From contig CAZYQW010000038.1 of the NCBI GenBank assembly GCA_964649825.1, forward strand, positions 102,581 through 166,580: a stretch of 64,000 nucleotides of DNA, in the 5' to 3' direction. How positions within the stretch are numbered: the stretch's first letter is position 1; every line of letters starts with the position of its first letter. The position numbers and the translations under genes were made by a program. The DNA is from CAZYQW01 sp964649825. GTDB taxonomy: Bacteria; Planctomycetota; B15-G4; JADJEK01. Shown here in pieces: positions 7,941-16,705 of the stretch. The notes below the pieces were generated by a model. That model did no database searches. It was not told the DNA's origin and was given only the letters and a program-made list of their open reading frames with translations.

Positions 7941-9127
7941 CGACGTCGTCGCCGCAGCGGGAACTTCGGGTTCTGCGGCGGCGACGAAGGGGGCGTCGCG
8001 TCGCCCCCGCCCTCGCCGTCCTCGCCGCCTTCCGCGGGTTCTCCACCGATCGTACGATCGAGCAGCGTCTCGGCCTCCGATCCATCAGCCACGCGGAAGC
8101 TCAACGTCTTCTTGCCGCGGATCTGCTGCTCGATGTCGGCCATCAGCTCGCCGATGTCCGTGTACCGGAAGTCGCGATCCTGCTCCATCATCTTGCGGAT
8201 GAAGTAGTTCATGTGCGGCGACACGCGCCGCGACTGGAGCTCGGGGGAGGAGAGCGCCTCGAGGATCCGCGCGGCGAGCTGCTCTTGCGTTCCGTCGCCG
8301 GCGAACGGCAGCTCCCCGACCATGATCTGGTAGAGAGTTGCTCCGAGCGAATAGATGTCGGAGCGTACGTCGAGGTCGGACGTCCCCTTCGCCTGCTCGG
8401 GCGACATGTACGCCGCGGTACCGAGCGTCGTGTCGTCGTCGCCGCCCGACTCGTCGAGCGTGGTCGCGAATCCGAGGTCGATCATCTTCACGACGTGGTT
8501 CGCCGTGAGCAGGATGTTGTCCGGTTTCACGTCGCGATGGATGATCCCTTGCTGGTGCATCGCGGAGAGCGCCTTCGCCGCCTGCAGGACGATGTAGAGC
8601 GCGAGGTCCTCCTCGAACTGCTTGCCCGCGCGCAGATGCTCGAGGAGCGTCCGTCCCGGAATCCACTCCATGACGAAGACCAAGCGCTCGCCGCCGTCCT
8701 CCTCCTTGACGTGGCCGACGCGGTACCCCTTCACGATGTTCGGGTGATCGAGGCGCATGAGCAGCTTCGCTTCGGCCACGAACCGCCGCTTCTGGAGCTC
8801 GTCGCGGTGCAGATCGCGATGCATGATCTTGACGGCGACGTCGCGCCCCGTCTTCTTCTCGCGACCGTGGAAGACGAGCGACGTCCCGCCGAACCCCGCG
8901 CTCTCGACGTAGTCGTACCCCGGCAGCACGGGGACGTCCTCTCCACCCGTCGTCTTCAAGAACTGGATCCGCTCGGGGGTCAGGATCTTCAATCCGACGA
9001 GGATCCGATCGAGCGTGACACCGGGGTTCTTCTGAGCGACACCCAGCACCTGCTCCGCGGCGGACTTCGGGATCTGCCCTTTTTGCACGAGGACAGCCAA
9101 GAAGCGAACCTCGTCCTGAGTGGGCAT
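7937..9127 (-). CDS. Hanks-type Ser/Thr protein kinase
   Basis: A 396-residue soluble kinase. About 60 helical residues of unknown function precede the kinase domain (about 70-330). Visible are the Gly-rich loop, VAVK (Lys100), HRDVKPDN (197-204), DLG in place of DFG at about 217, and the SPEQAK activation-segment end. No transmembrane helix follows; the tail is acidic, Gly- and Pro-rich and ends in basic residues (PLRRRRR). ATG 9127 has GGAGG six bases upstream. It heads a leftward cluster and is divergent from a Clp-type AAA+ gene. Target proteins are unknown. Confidence 0.88.
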   Translation of the reverse strand: MPTQDEVRFLAVLVQKGQIPKSAAEQVLGVAQKNPGVTLDRILVGLKILTPERIQFLKTTGGEDVPVLPGYDYVESAGFGGTSLVFHGREKKTGRDVAVKIMHRDLHRDELQKRRFVAEAKLLMRLDHPNIVKGYRVGHVKEEDGGERLVFVMEWIPGRTLLEHLRAGKQFEEDLALYIVLQAAKALSAMHQQGIIHRDVKPDNILLTANHVVKMIDLGFATTLDESGGDDDTTLGTAAYMSPEQAKGTSDLDVRSDIYSLGATLYQIMVGELPFAGDGTQEQLAARILEALSSPELQSRRVSPHMNYFIRKMMEQDRDFRYTDIGELMADIEQQIRGKKTLSFRVADGSEAETLLDRTIGGEPAEGGEDGEGGGDATPPSSPPQNPKFPLRRRRR

Positions 9128-9253
9128 CGGGCCTCCGGCGCGGGTCAAAGCGCGGAGGATAACGCGGCGCCGACCGGAGGGTCAAGGCTCGGAGTGCGGC
9201 CTCGTGCGCCCAACGTACGAACGAATACGAGCTTGGGTGAGGTCCTGAGATTG

Positions 9254-9310
9254 GCGGAACTGGAGCTTCAGCTCCGTCGCTCAGCCGACCGAAACTGCTC
9301 TCAGTTCCGC
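9254..9310 (+). promoter_or_regulatory. Nested inverted repeat in the leader of the AAA+ gene
   Basis: Perfect 9-base arms GCGGAACTG (9254-9262) and CAGTTCCGC (9302-9310) enclose a second hairpin, GGAGCT-tc-AGCTCC (9262-9275). The outer arm ends directly before the ribosome binding site GAGAGG and 17 bases before the ATG at 9328. In RNA this could fold into a branched leader next to the start, or the DNA could be an operator. No known riboswitch class is recognised. Confidence 0.45.
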
Positions 9311-9327
9311 GAGAGGAAGACCAAGCG

Positions 9328-10710
9328 ATGGCTAAGAACGAGACGCAGGTGGTCCTCAAGTACTGCGAGGTCATCGACGAGTTCATCAAGGTACGCGTGT
9401 TCGGCGACGACGAGATCGGTTCGCTCGTCAACCCGGAAGCGGTGAAGAACCGCCGCGCGTATCAGCGATCCGTCGTCGAGGCATCCGTGTTGGACTATCA
9501 GCAGGCGGTCCTCCCGCTCTTCAAGAAGTTCAACCGGATCTACAAGCCCGAGGCGCTCGAAGACGTCCTCTATCAGATCTGCGTCGAGGTGAACCCGCAC
9601 CTCGAGATCCATCAGGTCAGCCTGCCGATGGACGGCGAGGAAGAGGCGCGCGAATCCGAGCAGTCGACGGTGCGCCAGAACCTCATCGCCAAGGTCTACA
9701 GCATCGAGCGGGACCTGATGAAGCAGATCGTCGGTCAGAACGACGCGGTCATGCTGATCTCGAAGGCGGTGAAGAAGGCCGCGGTCGGCCTGAAGGACCC
9801 GAGGAAGCCGATCGGCGTGTTCCTCCTCGTCGGCTCGACGGGGAGCGGCAAGACCGAGCTGGCGAAGGTCGTCACCGAACATCTGTTCGAGAAGTCGAGC
9901 AACATCGTCCGTGTCGACTGCTCCGAGTTCGCGCTGCCGCACGAGTACGCGAAGCTGATCGGCGCGCCACCCGGCTACATCGGCCACAACGAGGGCGGCT
10001 TCCTCACCGAGGCGGTGAAGGCGAAGCGGAGCTGCGTCGTCCTCTTCGACGAGATCGAGAAAGCCCACCACAAGATCCACAACCTGCTGCTGCAGTTGAT
10101 GGACGAGGGGACGCTGACCGACGGCAAGGGCAACGTCGTACGCTTCGACTCCACGCTGGTCCTCCTGACGTCGAACCTCGGAGTCGCCGAGATCGACGAG
10201 GTGAAGAACCGCTGCGGGTTCGACCTCAGCCGGCGCGTGGTCCCGTCGAAGAAGGACCAGCGCGCGGCGATCCATCAGTCGATGAAGTCCACGTTCTCCC
10301 CGGAGTTCCTGAACCGGCTCGACGACATCATCGTGTTCAACACGCTGACCGAGAAGGACTGCCAGCGCATCGCCCGCCTCCAGCTCCGTGACGTCGCGTC
10401 CTACCTGTGCGAGACCGGAGTGACCCTACGCTTCTCGCCGCGCGTCGACGCGCACGTGGCGCGGCTCGGCTACAGCGACGAGTACGGTGCCCGCGAGCTG
10501 CGCCGGATCATCAAGAGCCAGATCGAGAACCCCCTGGCCGAGATGCTCCTCGAGGGGCGCTACTCGAAGGGCGACTCGATCAACATCAGCGTCCGTCGCG
10601 GCCGCATCCACTTCGAGGGGAGTCGTACTTCCGCGAAGCCCGACATCCGCGCGGCCGAATCGAACGAGGAGCATCCCACGCTGCTGCCGGCCGGCACCCG
10701 CAACGCCTGA
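9328..10710 (+). CDS. Single-ring Clp/HSP100-type AAA+ ATPase
   Basis: A 460-residue protein with one AAA+ module matching the second ring of ClpA/ClpB: Walker A GSTGSGKT (169-176), substrate pore loop GYIG (216-219), Walker B VVLFDEIEKA (237-246), sensor 1 in LLTSNLG, arginine-finger phrase FLNRLDD, and sensor 2 GARELRR. The canonical N-domain, first ring and coiled-coil middle domain are absent; the first 120 residues are an unfamiliar helical domain. At the place of the ClpP-docking IGF/IGL loop it reads CGF, so ClpP partnership is uncertain. Start ATG 9328 has GAGAGGAAG upstream. It is divergent from the kinase gene. Confidence 0.85.
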   Translation: MAKNETQVVLKYCEVIDEFIKVRVFGDDEIGSLVNPEAVKNRRAYQRSVVEASVLDYQQAVLPLFKKFNRIYKPEALEDVLYQICVEVNPHLEIHQVSLPMDGEEEARESEQSTVRQNLIAKVYSIERDLMKQIVGQNDAVMLISKAVKKAAVGLKDPRKPIGVFLLVGSTGSGKTELAKVVTEHLFEKSSNIVRVDCSEFALPHEYAKLIGAPPGYIGHNEGGFLTEAVKAKRSCVVLFDEIEKAHHKIHNLLLQLMDEGTLTDGKGNVVRFDSTLVLLTSNLGVAEIDEVKNRCGFDLSRRVVPSKKDQRAAIHQSMKSTFSPEFLNRLDDIIVFNTLTEKDCQRIARLQLRDVASYLCETGVTLRFSPRVDAHVARLGYSDEYGARELRRIIKSQIENPLAEMLLEGRYSKGDSINISVRRGRIHFEGSRTSAKPDIRAAESNEEHPTLLPAGTRNA

Positions 10711-10800
10711 CCGATCGAGTCGCGGGCCGCGCGGAGTTCGACGACTCGTCCGCACCGCGGTACGATGCCGAGCGAAAGACGTCCCGGTTCGAGACCGACC

Positions 10801-12162
10801 ATGTCCCAGCTCTTGCTCTCGGTCGCGCTTGTCCCCGCGATCTTCGCCGCCGCCGCCGGCCCCTCGCAGATCGCGTGGCACTCCACCGTCGACGCCGCCG
10901 TCGAGACCGCGAAGCGGGATCACCGCGTCATCCTCGTCGCCGTCAACATGGACGGCGAGCGCGCCAACGATCAGCTCGCGGAGGATCACTACCGAGATCC
11001 GACGATCGGCCGGATCGCGGCCAACACCTGTGCGCTGATCGCGTCGCGCTTCGACCACGGCTCCGGATCGAGCCCCTGCCCGCGCTTTGGCCACGTCACC
11101 TGCGCCGAGCACCTCGCGATCGAACGAGTCGTCCGCAAGACCTGGCTCGAAGGCGCCGAGGACGGGTCCATCATCGCGCCGCAGCACGTCTTCCTCGACC
11201 CCGATCAGAAGGTCCTCCTCTCCGTCCCGTACTTGGTCTCGAAAGGCGAGCTCGAGTGGTGCATCCTCGAAGGCATCCGACGCCTCGACCCCAGCTTCGC
11301 ATGGAACCTCTCCGAGAGTGCCCGCCCGCCGAAGCGCCTGGTCAAGGATGGCGTCGTCACGCCGAGCGAAGAGACCCCCGCGACCGCGCCACCGCCCACG
11401 AAGGAGGAGATCGAGACGCTCATCGAGGCGCTGAAGGACCCCGCCACGCGCGGCGCCGAGCTGCACGCCAAGCTGCTTCGCCTCGCGGTCTCCGACGACA
11501 AGAAGGTGCTCTCGTTCCTGAAGGAGCACATGAGCTCGCGGATGGCCGGTGGCAAGAACCCGGCGCAGCTCAAGACCGCGCTCCACGTCATCGGCCGCGT
11601 CTCGCCTCCTGTCTACTGGGAGCTCGTCGCGCCGTTCCTCACCGATTCCCGCCCCGACGTCCGCCGCGAGGCGGCGGTCGCGCTCGAGCAGCTCGCCGTC
11701 GACAAGGCGCTCTCGAAGCTCCTCGCGCAGTGGAAGAAGGAGGAGGAAGCCCAGGTCAAGAACGAGCTCATCCGCGCGATCGCCGCGGTCGCTCCCGGCG
11801 ACAAGAAGAGCGTCGGGCTGATCAAGGACCAGGTCAAGAAGACGCGCGACACCGTGCTCGCCGCCAACGCCGTCATCGCCGCGACGCCCCTCATGGATCG
11901 CGACACCGTCCTCGCCATCGTCGAAGCCGCCCTCGCCGACGAACGCCCCGCACTGCGCGCCGCCGCCGGCTACGTGATCGCGGTGCGCAAGGAGCAGTCC
12001 CTGCGCAAGCCGCTCGAGGACACCGCTCTCCTGGAGGAGGAACCCGCCGTCAAGCGCGCCTTCGAAGCCTGCCTCGACGTCCTGAACGGCGCCCCCCTCA
12101 CCCGCCTCGACCCGCTGCTCCGCGACTTCGCCGACAGCACCATCCGCCGCGATCGACTGTAG
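10801..12162 (+). CDS. Exported thioredoxin-fold and HEAT-repeat protein
   Basis: A 453-residue protein with a signal peptide (MSQLLLSVALVPAIFAAAAG). Residues about 20-180 look like a thioredoxin-fold domain (IAWHSTVDAAVETAKRDHRV, later PQHVFLDPDQKVL), but no CxxC motif occurs at the usual place; the cysteines lie in SPCPRFGHVTC. From about 200 to the end are alpha-helical repeats of HEAT type (DSRPDVRREAAVALEQL is the clearest). This looks like a non-redox scaffold in the periplasm. ATG 10801 is preferred over one 36 bases upstream because it starts the signal peptide. It follows the AAA+ gene by 90 bases. Confidence 0.65.
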   Translation: MSQLLLSVALVPAIFAAAAGPSQIAWHSTVDAAVETAKRDHRVILVAVNMDGERANDQLAEDHYRDPTIGRIAANTCALIASRFDHGSGSSPCPRFGHVTCAEHLAIERVVRKTWLEGAEDGSIIAPQHVFLDPDQKVLLSVPYLVSKGELEWCILEGIRRLDPSFAWNLSESARPPKRLVKDGVVTPSEETPATAPPPTKEEIETLIEALKDPATRGAELHAKLLRLAVSDDKKVLSFLKEHMSSRMAGGKNPAQLKTALHVIGRVSPPVYWELVAPFLTDSRPDVRREAAVALEQLAVDKALSKLLAQWKKEEEAQVKNELIRAIAAVAPGDKKSVGLIKDQVKKTRDTVLAANAVIAATPLMDRDTVLAIVEAALADERPALRAAAGYVIAVRKEQSLRKPLEDTALLEEEPAVKRAFEACLDVLNGAPLTRLDPLLRDFADSTIRRDRL

Positions 12163-12248
12163 CCGCGCGCCGTCGGCCCGCGGCATCGGTCGCGATGGGG
12201 TTCGGCTGCGAGCTCCTCCCTCCCGCGCGACGAGGACCCACGAATGGC

Positions 12249-12282
12249 GAAGCGGCCCGCTCCTCGCGGAGCGGGCCGCTTC
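12249..12282. terminator. Strong hairpin between convergent genes
   Basis: Perfect 15-base arms (12249-12263 and 12268-12282) with a TCGC tetraloop, lying between the convergent HEAT-repeat gene (ending 12162) and the exported-protein gene (ending 12312). No clear T-tract follows on either side. Likely a shared bidirectional terminator or mRNA 3'-end stabiliser. Confidence 0.7.
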
Positions 12283-12311
12283 ACTCAGTCACACGAGAAC
12301 CGCGCGACGCG

Positions 12312-12953
12312 TTACGCGCCGTAGAAGAACGCGACCCCGTTCGTGGTGGTGAACCCGAGCAGCGAACCCGGATCCGTCACCAACGCCTGTGCGGTGAATC
12401 CGCCGACGATCGAGGGGACGATCGGCGGAATGACCACCGTGAACGTCACCTGCCCCGCCCCCGGTCCGCCCCCCGAGAGCCCGATCGGTCCGACCGGACC
12501 GACCAGGATCGGGAACGTCCGCAGGAAGCATCCCGCGCCGAGACCCAGCGCGGCCTGGTTGACGCCGATGAAGATGAACGCCTGCTGGCCGCCGAGCGCG
12601 TTCGAGATGCGCGTCGTCGCGCTGTAGTCCGTGGCGATGCAGCCCAGCACCTCGTACTGCGGCGCGAAGCCGCCGGTACCGGCGCAACCGGTGCCGTACG
12701 GCGTGATCGTGCTGCTGCAGACTCCGGGGTAGAACCCGCCGTCCGAGGCGAAGACGCCGCCCGACGAGACTCCGGCGCCGAACATCGCGCCCGAGGCGAC
12801 GAGGGAGAACGAGCCTCCCGTCGACGTCTCGCCGCCGCCGGCGTCGGCGATGTTCCAGTCGAGGTCGAAGCCGCCGCCCGACTGTGCCGCGGCCGATCCG
12901 GCGAACGGCACCGTGGCGAAGGCCGCGACGAGGAAGTACGCGAGCCGCTTCAT
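12312..12953 (-). CDS. Exported beta-rich protein of unknown function
   Basis: A 213-residue protein with a clear signal peptide (MKRLAYFLVAAFATVPFAGS, cleavage near AAAQS). The body is Gly/Ser-rich (FDLDWNIADAGGGETSTGGS) and the C-terminus (VTFTVVIPPIV, FTAQALVTDPG) resembles the ends of two other exported proteins in this window. Four cysteines (PGVCSST, TGCAGT, LGCIAT, AGCFLR) could form disulfides. Its ATG overlaps the stop of the large surface-protein gene as TAATG, so the two are probably co-expressed. No function is proposed beyond cell envelope or secretion. Confidence 0.7.
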   Translation of the reverse strand: MKRLAYFLVAAFATVPFAGSAAAQSGGGFDLDWNIADAGGGETSTGGSFSLVASGAMFGAGVSSGGVFASDGGFYPGVCSSTITPYGTGCAGTGGFAPQYEVLGCIATDYSATTRISNALGGQQAFIFIGVNQAALGLGAGCFLRTFPILVGPVGPIGLSGGGPGAGQVTFTVVIPPIVPSIVGGFTAQALVTDPGSLLGFTTTNGVAFFYGA

Positions 12954-15706
12954 TACTTCCGCTCCGCGGCCGTGAGCTGGCCGACCAACGCCTCGAGCGC
13001 CTGGAGCCGCGCGGCGAGATCGGAGTTCTGGGTCTCGAGCTCGGCGATCCGCAGGTTCGCCTGGTCGACCTCACCGGTCGCCAAGCCGTTGCGCAGCGTC
13101 ACCTTCTCGAACGATCCGTGACCGAGGTTGTGGAACAGCGCGACCGTCCCGTCGGCGATCTCGACCCGGAGGTCCGGGAGGTGGTCGGCGTCGTAGTCGA
13201 GCCACTCGGCGGCGACGATCGGCTGGCCGAAGTCGACGCCCAGGGTCGCGGTCATGTTGGTGAACGATCCGGTGCCCGCGCCCTCGAACAGCGCGCCGGC
13301 GCCCGACTGGCCGATCAGCAACAGGTCGAGGCGCTGATCGAGGTCGTAGTCCTGCCACAGGCCGATGCGAGCGCCCGTCGTGTCGCCGAGGTTCGCGTGA
13401 GCGGTGACGTCCTGGAAGCGCCCGTTGCCGAGGTTCTTCAGGAGCTGCGCCGGCGCGCCCGGGTTGAGCACGAGCACGTCGTCGAGGCCGTCGGCGTCGA
13501 AGTCGCCCCAGCTCTCCTTCTGCAGGCGAACGACGGGCGCGGTGTCGCGATCGAGCGCGTCCTGGCCGTCCTCGCCCTTCACCGACGTGCCGTCGAGGCC
13601 GTCGGCGCCGTCATGTCCGTCGCGACCGTCGACCGCCACCAGCGCCGTCTCGAGGCGCGCCAGGCGATCCTCGAACGTCTGCGCCACCGATGTGCTGCCG
13701 GCGTTCTCGCGCTTCTCGCCCTTGACGACGTCGTCGCCGGCGGTCGCGTCCAGATCCTCGGGGAAGACCGGCAGGCGGTAGCCCGGCTGGACCAGCACCA
13801 GGACGGTCCCCTCGGCCGGTCCGGCGTGGCTGCTGAGGGCCAGCCCGATCGACGGACCCGCCTCGGTCATCGCCATCGCGTGTCCCGGCACGATGCTCGA
13901 GGTGAGCGGCTGCCCGGCAAGGACCGGGCCAACGACCTTGACCGGAACGCGGCCCGCGAGCGCCACGCTCACGTTTCCGCGCCGCCAATGGTCGACGGCG
14001 AACTCGAGGTCCGCGGCCAGCTTCGCGAGCTCGAGGTTCTCGGGGTCGAACGCCCACTTCGCCTTCACCTCGGCCAGTTGACGCTTCATCGGGTACGCGT
14101 CGGCGGTCGGTCCGGCGAGCAGCAAGCCCGGCTCGGTCGAGACCACGCCGATGATCCCGGCGTCGTACGGCTTCATGGAGACCTCGACGGCCTCCGGCAT
14201 CGAGCGGTCCGCCACGACGACGGTGCCCGCCTCGAGACCTTCCGGACCGAGGAACGCCTCGGCCACGTCGCACGCGCCGCCGGTGACGACGGAGCCGTCG
14301 AGTCGGAGGACGCCGCCGTCGGTGATGAACGCCTCCGGATCGGACCCGTTGGCGAAGACCCACAGGTTCGAGTTCGCCGAATCCAAGGTGTTCCAGATGA
14401 ACGCGTCCTGCGGTGGAGTCGTGCAGTCGTCCGAGAACACCTGATCCCAGCGGATGAAGTTGCTGGTCTGGCTGCCGCTCTCGAAGAAGTAGATCGTCTG
14501 ATCGATCTCCGACGCGGGCTCCATGCGCAGGTCGCCGCTCAAGAACGCGTTGGCGCCCACCTCGAGGTCGAACGTGACGAACAGGTCGCCGTTGTTCGCG
14601 ATCGCGGTCCCGGCCTGCGGGGTACCGGTTCCGATGCTGTTGAAGACCGTGCCGTCGAACACGGTGCCGGCGCGCAGGACCTGCGTCACCGCCGCCTGGT
14701 TCGCCGTCAGTCCGGCCAGCGCGTTGAACGGCCCGACCGCGTTCGTGATGTCGGCCGCGGAGTCGCCGAGGTTCAAGTTCAGGTTCGTCCCGGCGATCGT
14801 GAGGTCGGCCGGCGACCCGAGGACGGTCAACGCCGTCGCGTCCGCCACGGTGAAGCCGCCGTTCACCGCCAGCGTGGTTCCCACCGCGGTCGACAGCGTG
14901 CCGCTCGTGAACGTGTCGGTCGTGTCGCTGCGCAGGAATTGGGTGCTGTCGACGCCGTCCAGCGTGTTCGCGTTGGTGGACGCAGCCGCCGCGATCGTGA
15001 TCGTGTTCGCCGCGTCGTTCGGCGTGATCGTGATGTTCGCACCGGCGACGAGGTCGATGTTGCCGCCGTCGTTGCTGACGCCGTCGACCGCGCTCACGAC
15101 GTTGGCGGGGATCTTGTCCAGCGTGATCGAGTTCGGAGCGATGTCGCTGCCGGTGATCGTGCCGTTCTGGATCTTGTCCGTCGTCACCGAGTCGGCGCCG
15201 AGCTTCGCGTTGTTCACTGCGCCGGCCGCGATCTTCGACGACGTCACGGCGTTGGCCGCGAGCTCGTTCGCCGTGACCGCCTGCGCCGCGATCTTCGCGG
15301 TGGTCACGGAACCGTCCGCGATGTTGAGCGCGAACAGCGCGTTCGGCGTCGCCGTCAACTCGACGCGCGGCGCGAGCGTCGTGTAGGCGCCGCCGACCGC
15401 GGTATCACGCACGCGGATCTGCAGCCAGCGCTTGTCGCCGGTGAAGATGCCGCTTCCGAAGTCGAGCGTCGTCGTGAAGACGCCACGGGCGACCGCGACG
15501 TTCGGTCGGTTGTTGGTCCCGAGCGTGGCCCCTCCGGCCGCCACGTTGAACAGGTCGAATATGAAGTCGTGGTTGGAGGTCGCCACGACGTTGTTGGAAC
15601 GCAGTTCTCCCTGGAACTTGAACGAATTGTCGAGCGGCGTTTGAGCCGACGACGTCGAAACGAGAATGCCCGCGAACGCGAGCGAGACAGCGAAACGGAA
15701 CATCAT
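12953..15706 (-). CDS. Large exported surface protein with fibre-like repeats, collagen-like stretch and FG-GAP-like repeats
   Basis: A 917-residue protein with signal peptide (MMFRFAVSLAFAGILVSTSS). Order: an N-terminal beta domain; about ten short repeats of the type GSVTTAKIAAQAVTANEL (about residues 130-205), like tail-fibre and head-fibre stalks; a long Asn/Thr/Gly-rich beta region; a domain with GVVSTEPGLLLAG and LAGRVPVKV seen in many uncharacterised bacterial surface proteins; a short collagen-like GxxGxx run (GRDGHDGADGLDG); three Asp-rich blades (DFDADGLDD, DYDLDQRLD, DYDADHLPD) like FG-GAP/VCBS calcium sites; and a C-terminal coiled coil. ATG 15706 is preceded by GGAGGAG. Probably a cell-surface fibre or appendage. 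Confidence 0.75.
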   Translation of the reverse strand: MMFRFAVSLAFAGILVSTSSAQTPLDNSFKFQGELRSNNVVATSNHDFIFDLFNVAAGGATLGTNNRPNVAVARGVFTTTLDFGSGIFTGDKRWLQIRVRDTAVGGAYTTLAPRVELTATPNALFALNIADGSVTTAKIAAQAVTANELAANAVTSSKIAAGAVNNAKLGADSVTTDKIQNGTITGSDIAPNSITLDKIPANVVSAVDGVSNDGGNIDLVAGANITITPNDAANTITIAAAASTNANTLDGVDSTQFLRSDTTDTFTSGTLSTAVGTTLAVNGGFTVADATALTVLGSPADLTIAGTNLNLNLGDSAADITNAVGPFNALAGLTANQAAVTQVLRAGTVFDGTVFNSIGTGTPQAGTAIANNGDLFVTFDLEVGANAFLSGDLRMEPASEIDQTIYFFESGSQTSNFIRWDQVFSDDCTTPPQDAFIWNTLDSANSNLWVFANGSDPEAFITDGGVLRLDGSVVTGGACDVAEAFLGPEGLEAGTVVVADRSMPEAVEVSMKPYDAGIIGVVSTEPGLLLAGPTADAYPMKRQLAEVKAKWAFDPENLELAKLAADLEFAVDHWRRGNVSVALAGRVPVKVVGPVLAGQPLTSSIVPGHAMAMTEAGPSIGLALSSHAGPAEGTVLVLVQPGYRLPVFPEDLDATAGDDVVKGEKRENAGSTSVAQTFEDRLARLETALVAVDGRDGHDGADGLDGTSVKGEDGQDALDRDTAPVVRLQKESWGDFDADGLDDVLVLNPGAPAQLLKNLGNGRFQDVTAHANLGDTTGARIGLWQDYDLDQRLDLLLIGQSGAGALFEGAGTGSFTNMTATLGVDFGQPIVAAEWLDYDADHLPDLRVEIADGTVALFHNLGHGSFEKVTLRNGLATGEVDQANLRIAELETQNSDLAARLQALEALVGQLTAAERK

Positions 15707-16095
15707 CCTCGACTCCTCCACTTGGTGTGAAATCTCGGGGCAAAGAGCTCGGTCGAGATCCTCGTGGGATCGCCTCCTCGCTCGGCCCCCCACAGCTCCT
15801 GAGCGGACCATCGTACTCGTTCGCGGCCACGCGCAAGGGTCTGCGCGTCTCGAGCGACGCGGAGAGGACGAGCGACAGCCTCATCCCACCGAGGAATGGT
15901 CCGACCCAGGAGGAATCCGGGATAACCTGCGTTCGTTTCTCGAGACTCGGAGAATTCCACGAGAAATCCTGTCGAAACCCGAACGGCCGGATCCGGCACC
16001 GCGTTCTCCCGCCGCGCCGACGCCCCGAACGGTCGGGCGGTCGAATGATTTGTCGCGCGAGGACTTACGCGATCGCCGCTCGCCGGCTCGTGGTC
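15707..16095. other. Intergenic region, no gene seen
   Basis: A gap of 389 bases upstream of the surface-protein gene and downstream of arfB. Open frames here are short and show no family features. It probably holds the promoter of the 15706-12312 gene pair, but I could not identify convincing promoter boxes. Confidence 0.5.
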
Positions 16096-16536
16096 TCACT
16101 CTCCCGCGTCGGGCCGCCGCCGGAGCCGCTTGACGTCGCTGCGCAGCTTCCGGGCCTGGATGCGTCGTTCCACCGAGCCTCGGGTCGGCTTCGTAGGCCG
16201 TCGCTTCTTCTTCGGCGTCAGCGCCTCGGCCAGCAGGAGCCGCAGCCGCGCGACGGCGGAGTCGCGATTCTGAGCTTGATCCCGGCGCTCGGACGCATGC
16301 AGGACGAGGACGCCCTCGTTGGTCAAGCGCGGGCGCATCTTCTCGAGGAGGATCGTGCGGGCCTCGTCCGTCAGCGACGGCGACCGGGCCACGTCGAATC
16401 GCAGCGTCACGCGACTGTTCACCTTGTTCACGCGCTGGCCGCCCGGCCCTCCGCTCCGCGAGTACTCGAACGAGATCTCGCCGTACGGCACGCGGATGCC
16501 CCGGGGGAGCACGATGTCCGGTTCGCCTCCCTTCAT
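16096..16536 (-). CDS. arfB: Alternative ribosome-rescue factor, peptidyl-tRNA hydrolase ArfB
   Basis: ArfB (YaeJ) rescues stalled ribosomes by hydrolysing peptidyl-tRNA without a stop codon. The 146-residue product has the class-I release-factor signature SGGPGGQRVNKVNSRVTL with the catalytic GGQ, and a very basic tail (PKKKRRPTKPTRG, KLRSDVKRLRRR) that in the family enters the mRNA channel of the ribosome. Length matches the family (about 140). ATG 16536 starts MKGGEPDIVLPRG and fits the domain start; the open frame extends upstream without similarity and the Shine-Dalgarno is weak. Confidence 0.9.
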   Translation of the reverse strand: MKGGEPDIVLPRGIRVPYGEISFEYSRSGGPGGQRVNKVNSRVTLRFDVARSPSLTDEARTILLEKMRPRLTNEGVLVLHASERRDQAQNRDSAVARLRLLLAEALTPKKKRRPTKPTRGSVERRIQARKLRSDVKRLRRRPDAGE

Positions 16537-16648
16537 TGCATGTCCCGCGTCGGCTCGATCGTCATGACGCACGATTCTCGACGTCGCGTCCCCCGGCATC
16601 AAGTGGATCCAGTGGTGATGTCGCCGTGAGATGCCGCCCGAGACGGCC

Positions 16649-16684
16649 GCCGGCCGGCGAGAACCGCAGCTCCCGCCGGCCGGC
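16649..16684 (-). terminator. Hairpin after the pseudopilin operon
   Basis: Perfect 11-base GC arms (GCCGGCCGGCG at 16649-16659, complement at 16674-16684) with a 14-base loop, 22 bases beyond the stop of the last pseudopilin gene in its direction of transcription. No T-tract is obvious. Likely transcription terminator. Confidence 0.55.
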
Positions 16685-16705
16685 ATCACCGAATCGTCGC
16701 GGTGG

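Noticed and set aside
12884..15730. 948-codon open frame on the plus strand opposite the surface-protein gene
   Set aside because: Arg/Val/Glu-rich composition without domains is typical of antisense frames in high-GC genes; the minus-strand gene has signal peptide, repeats and ribosome binding site.
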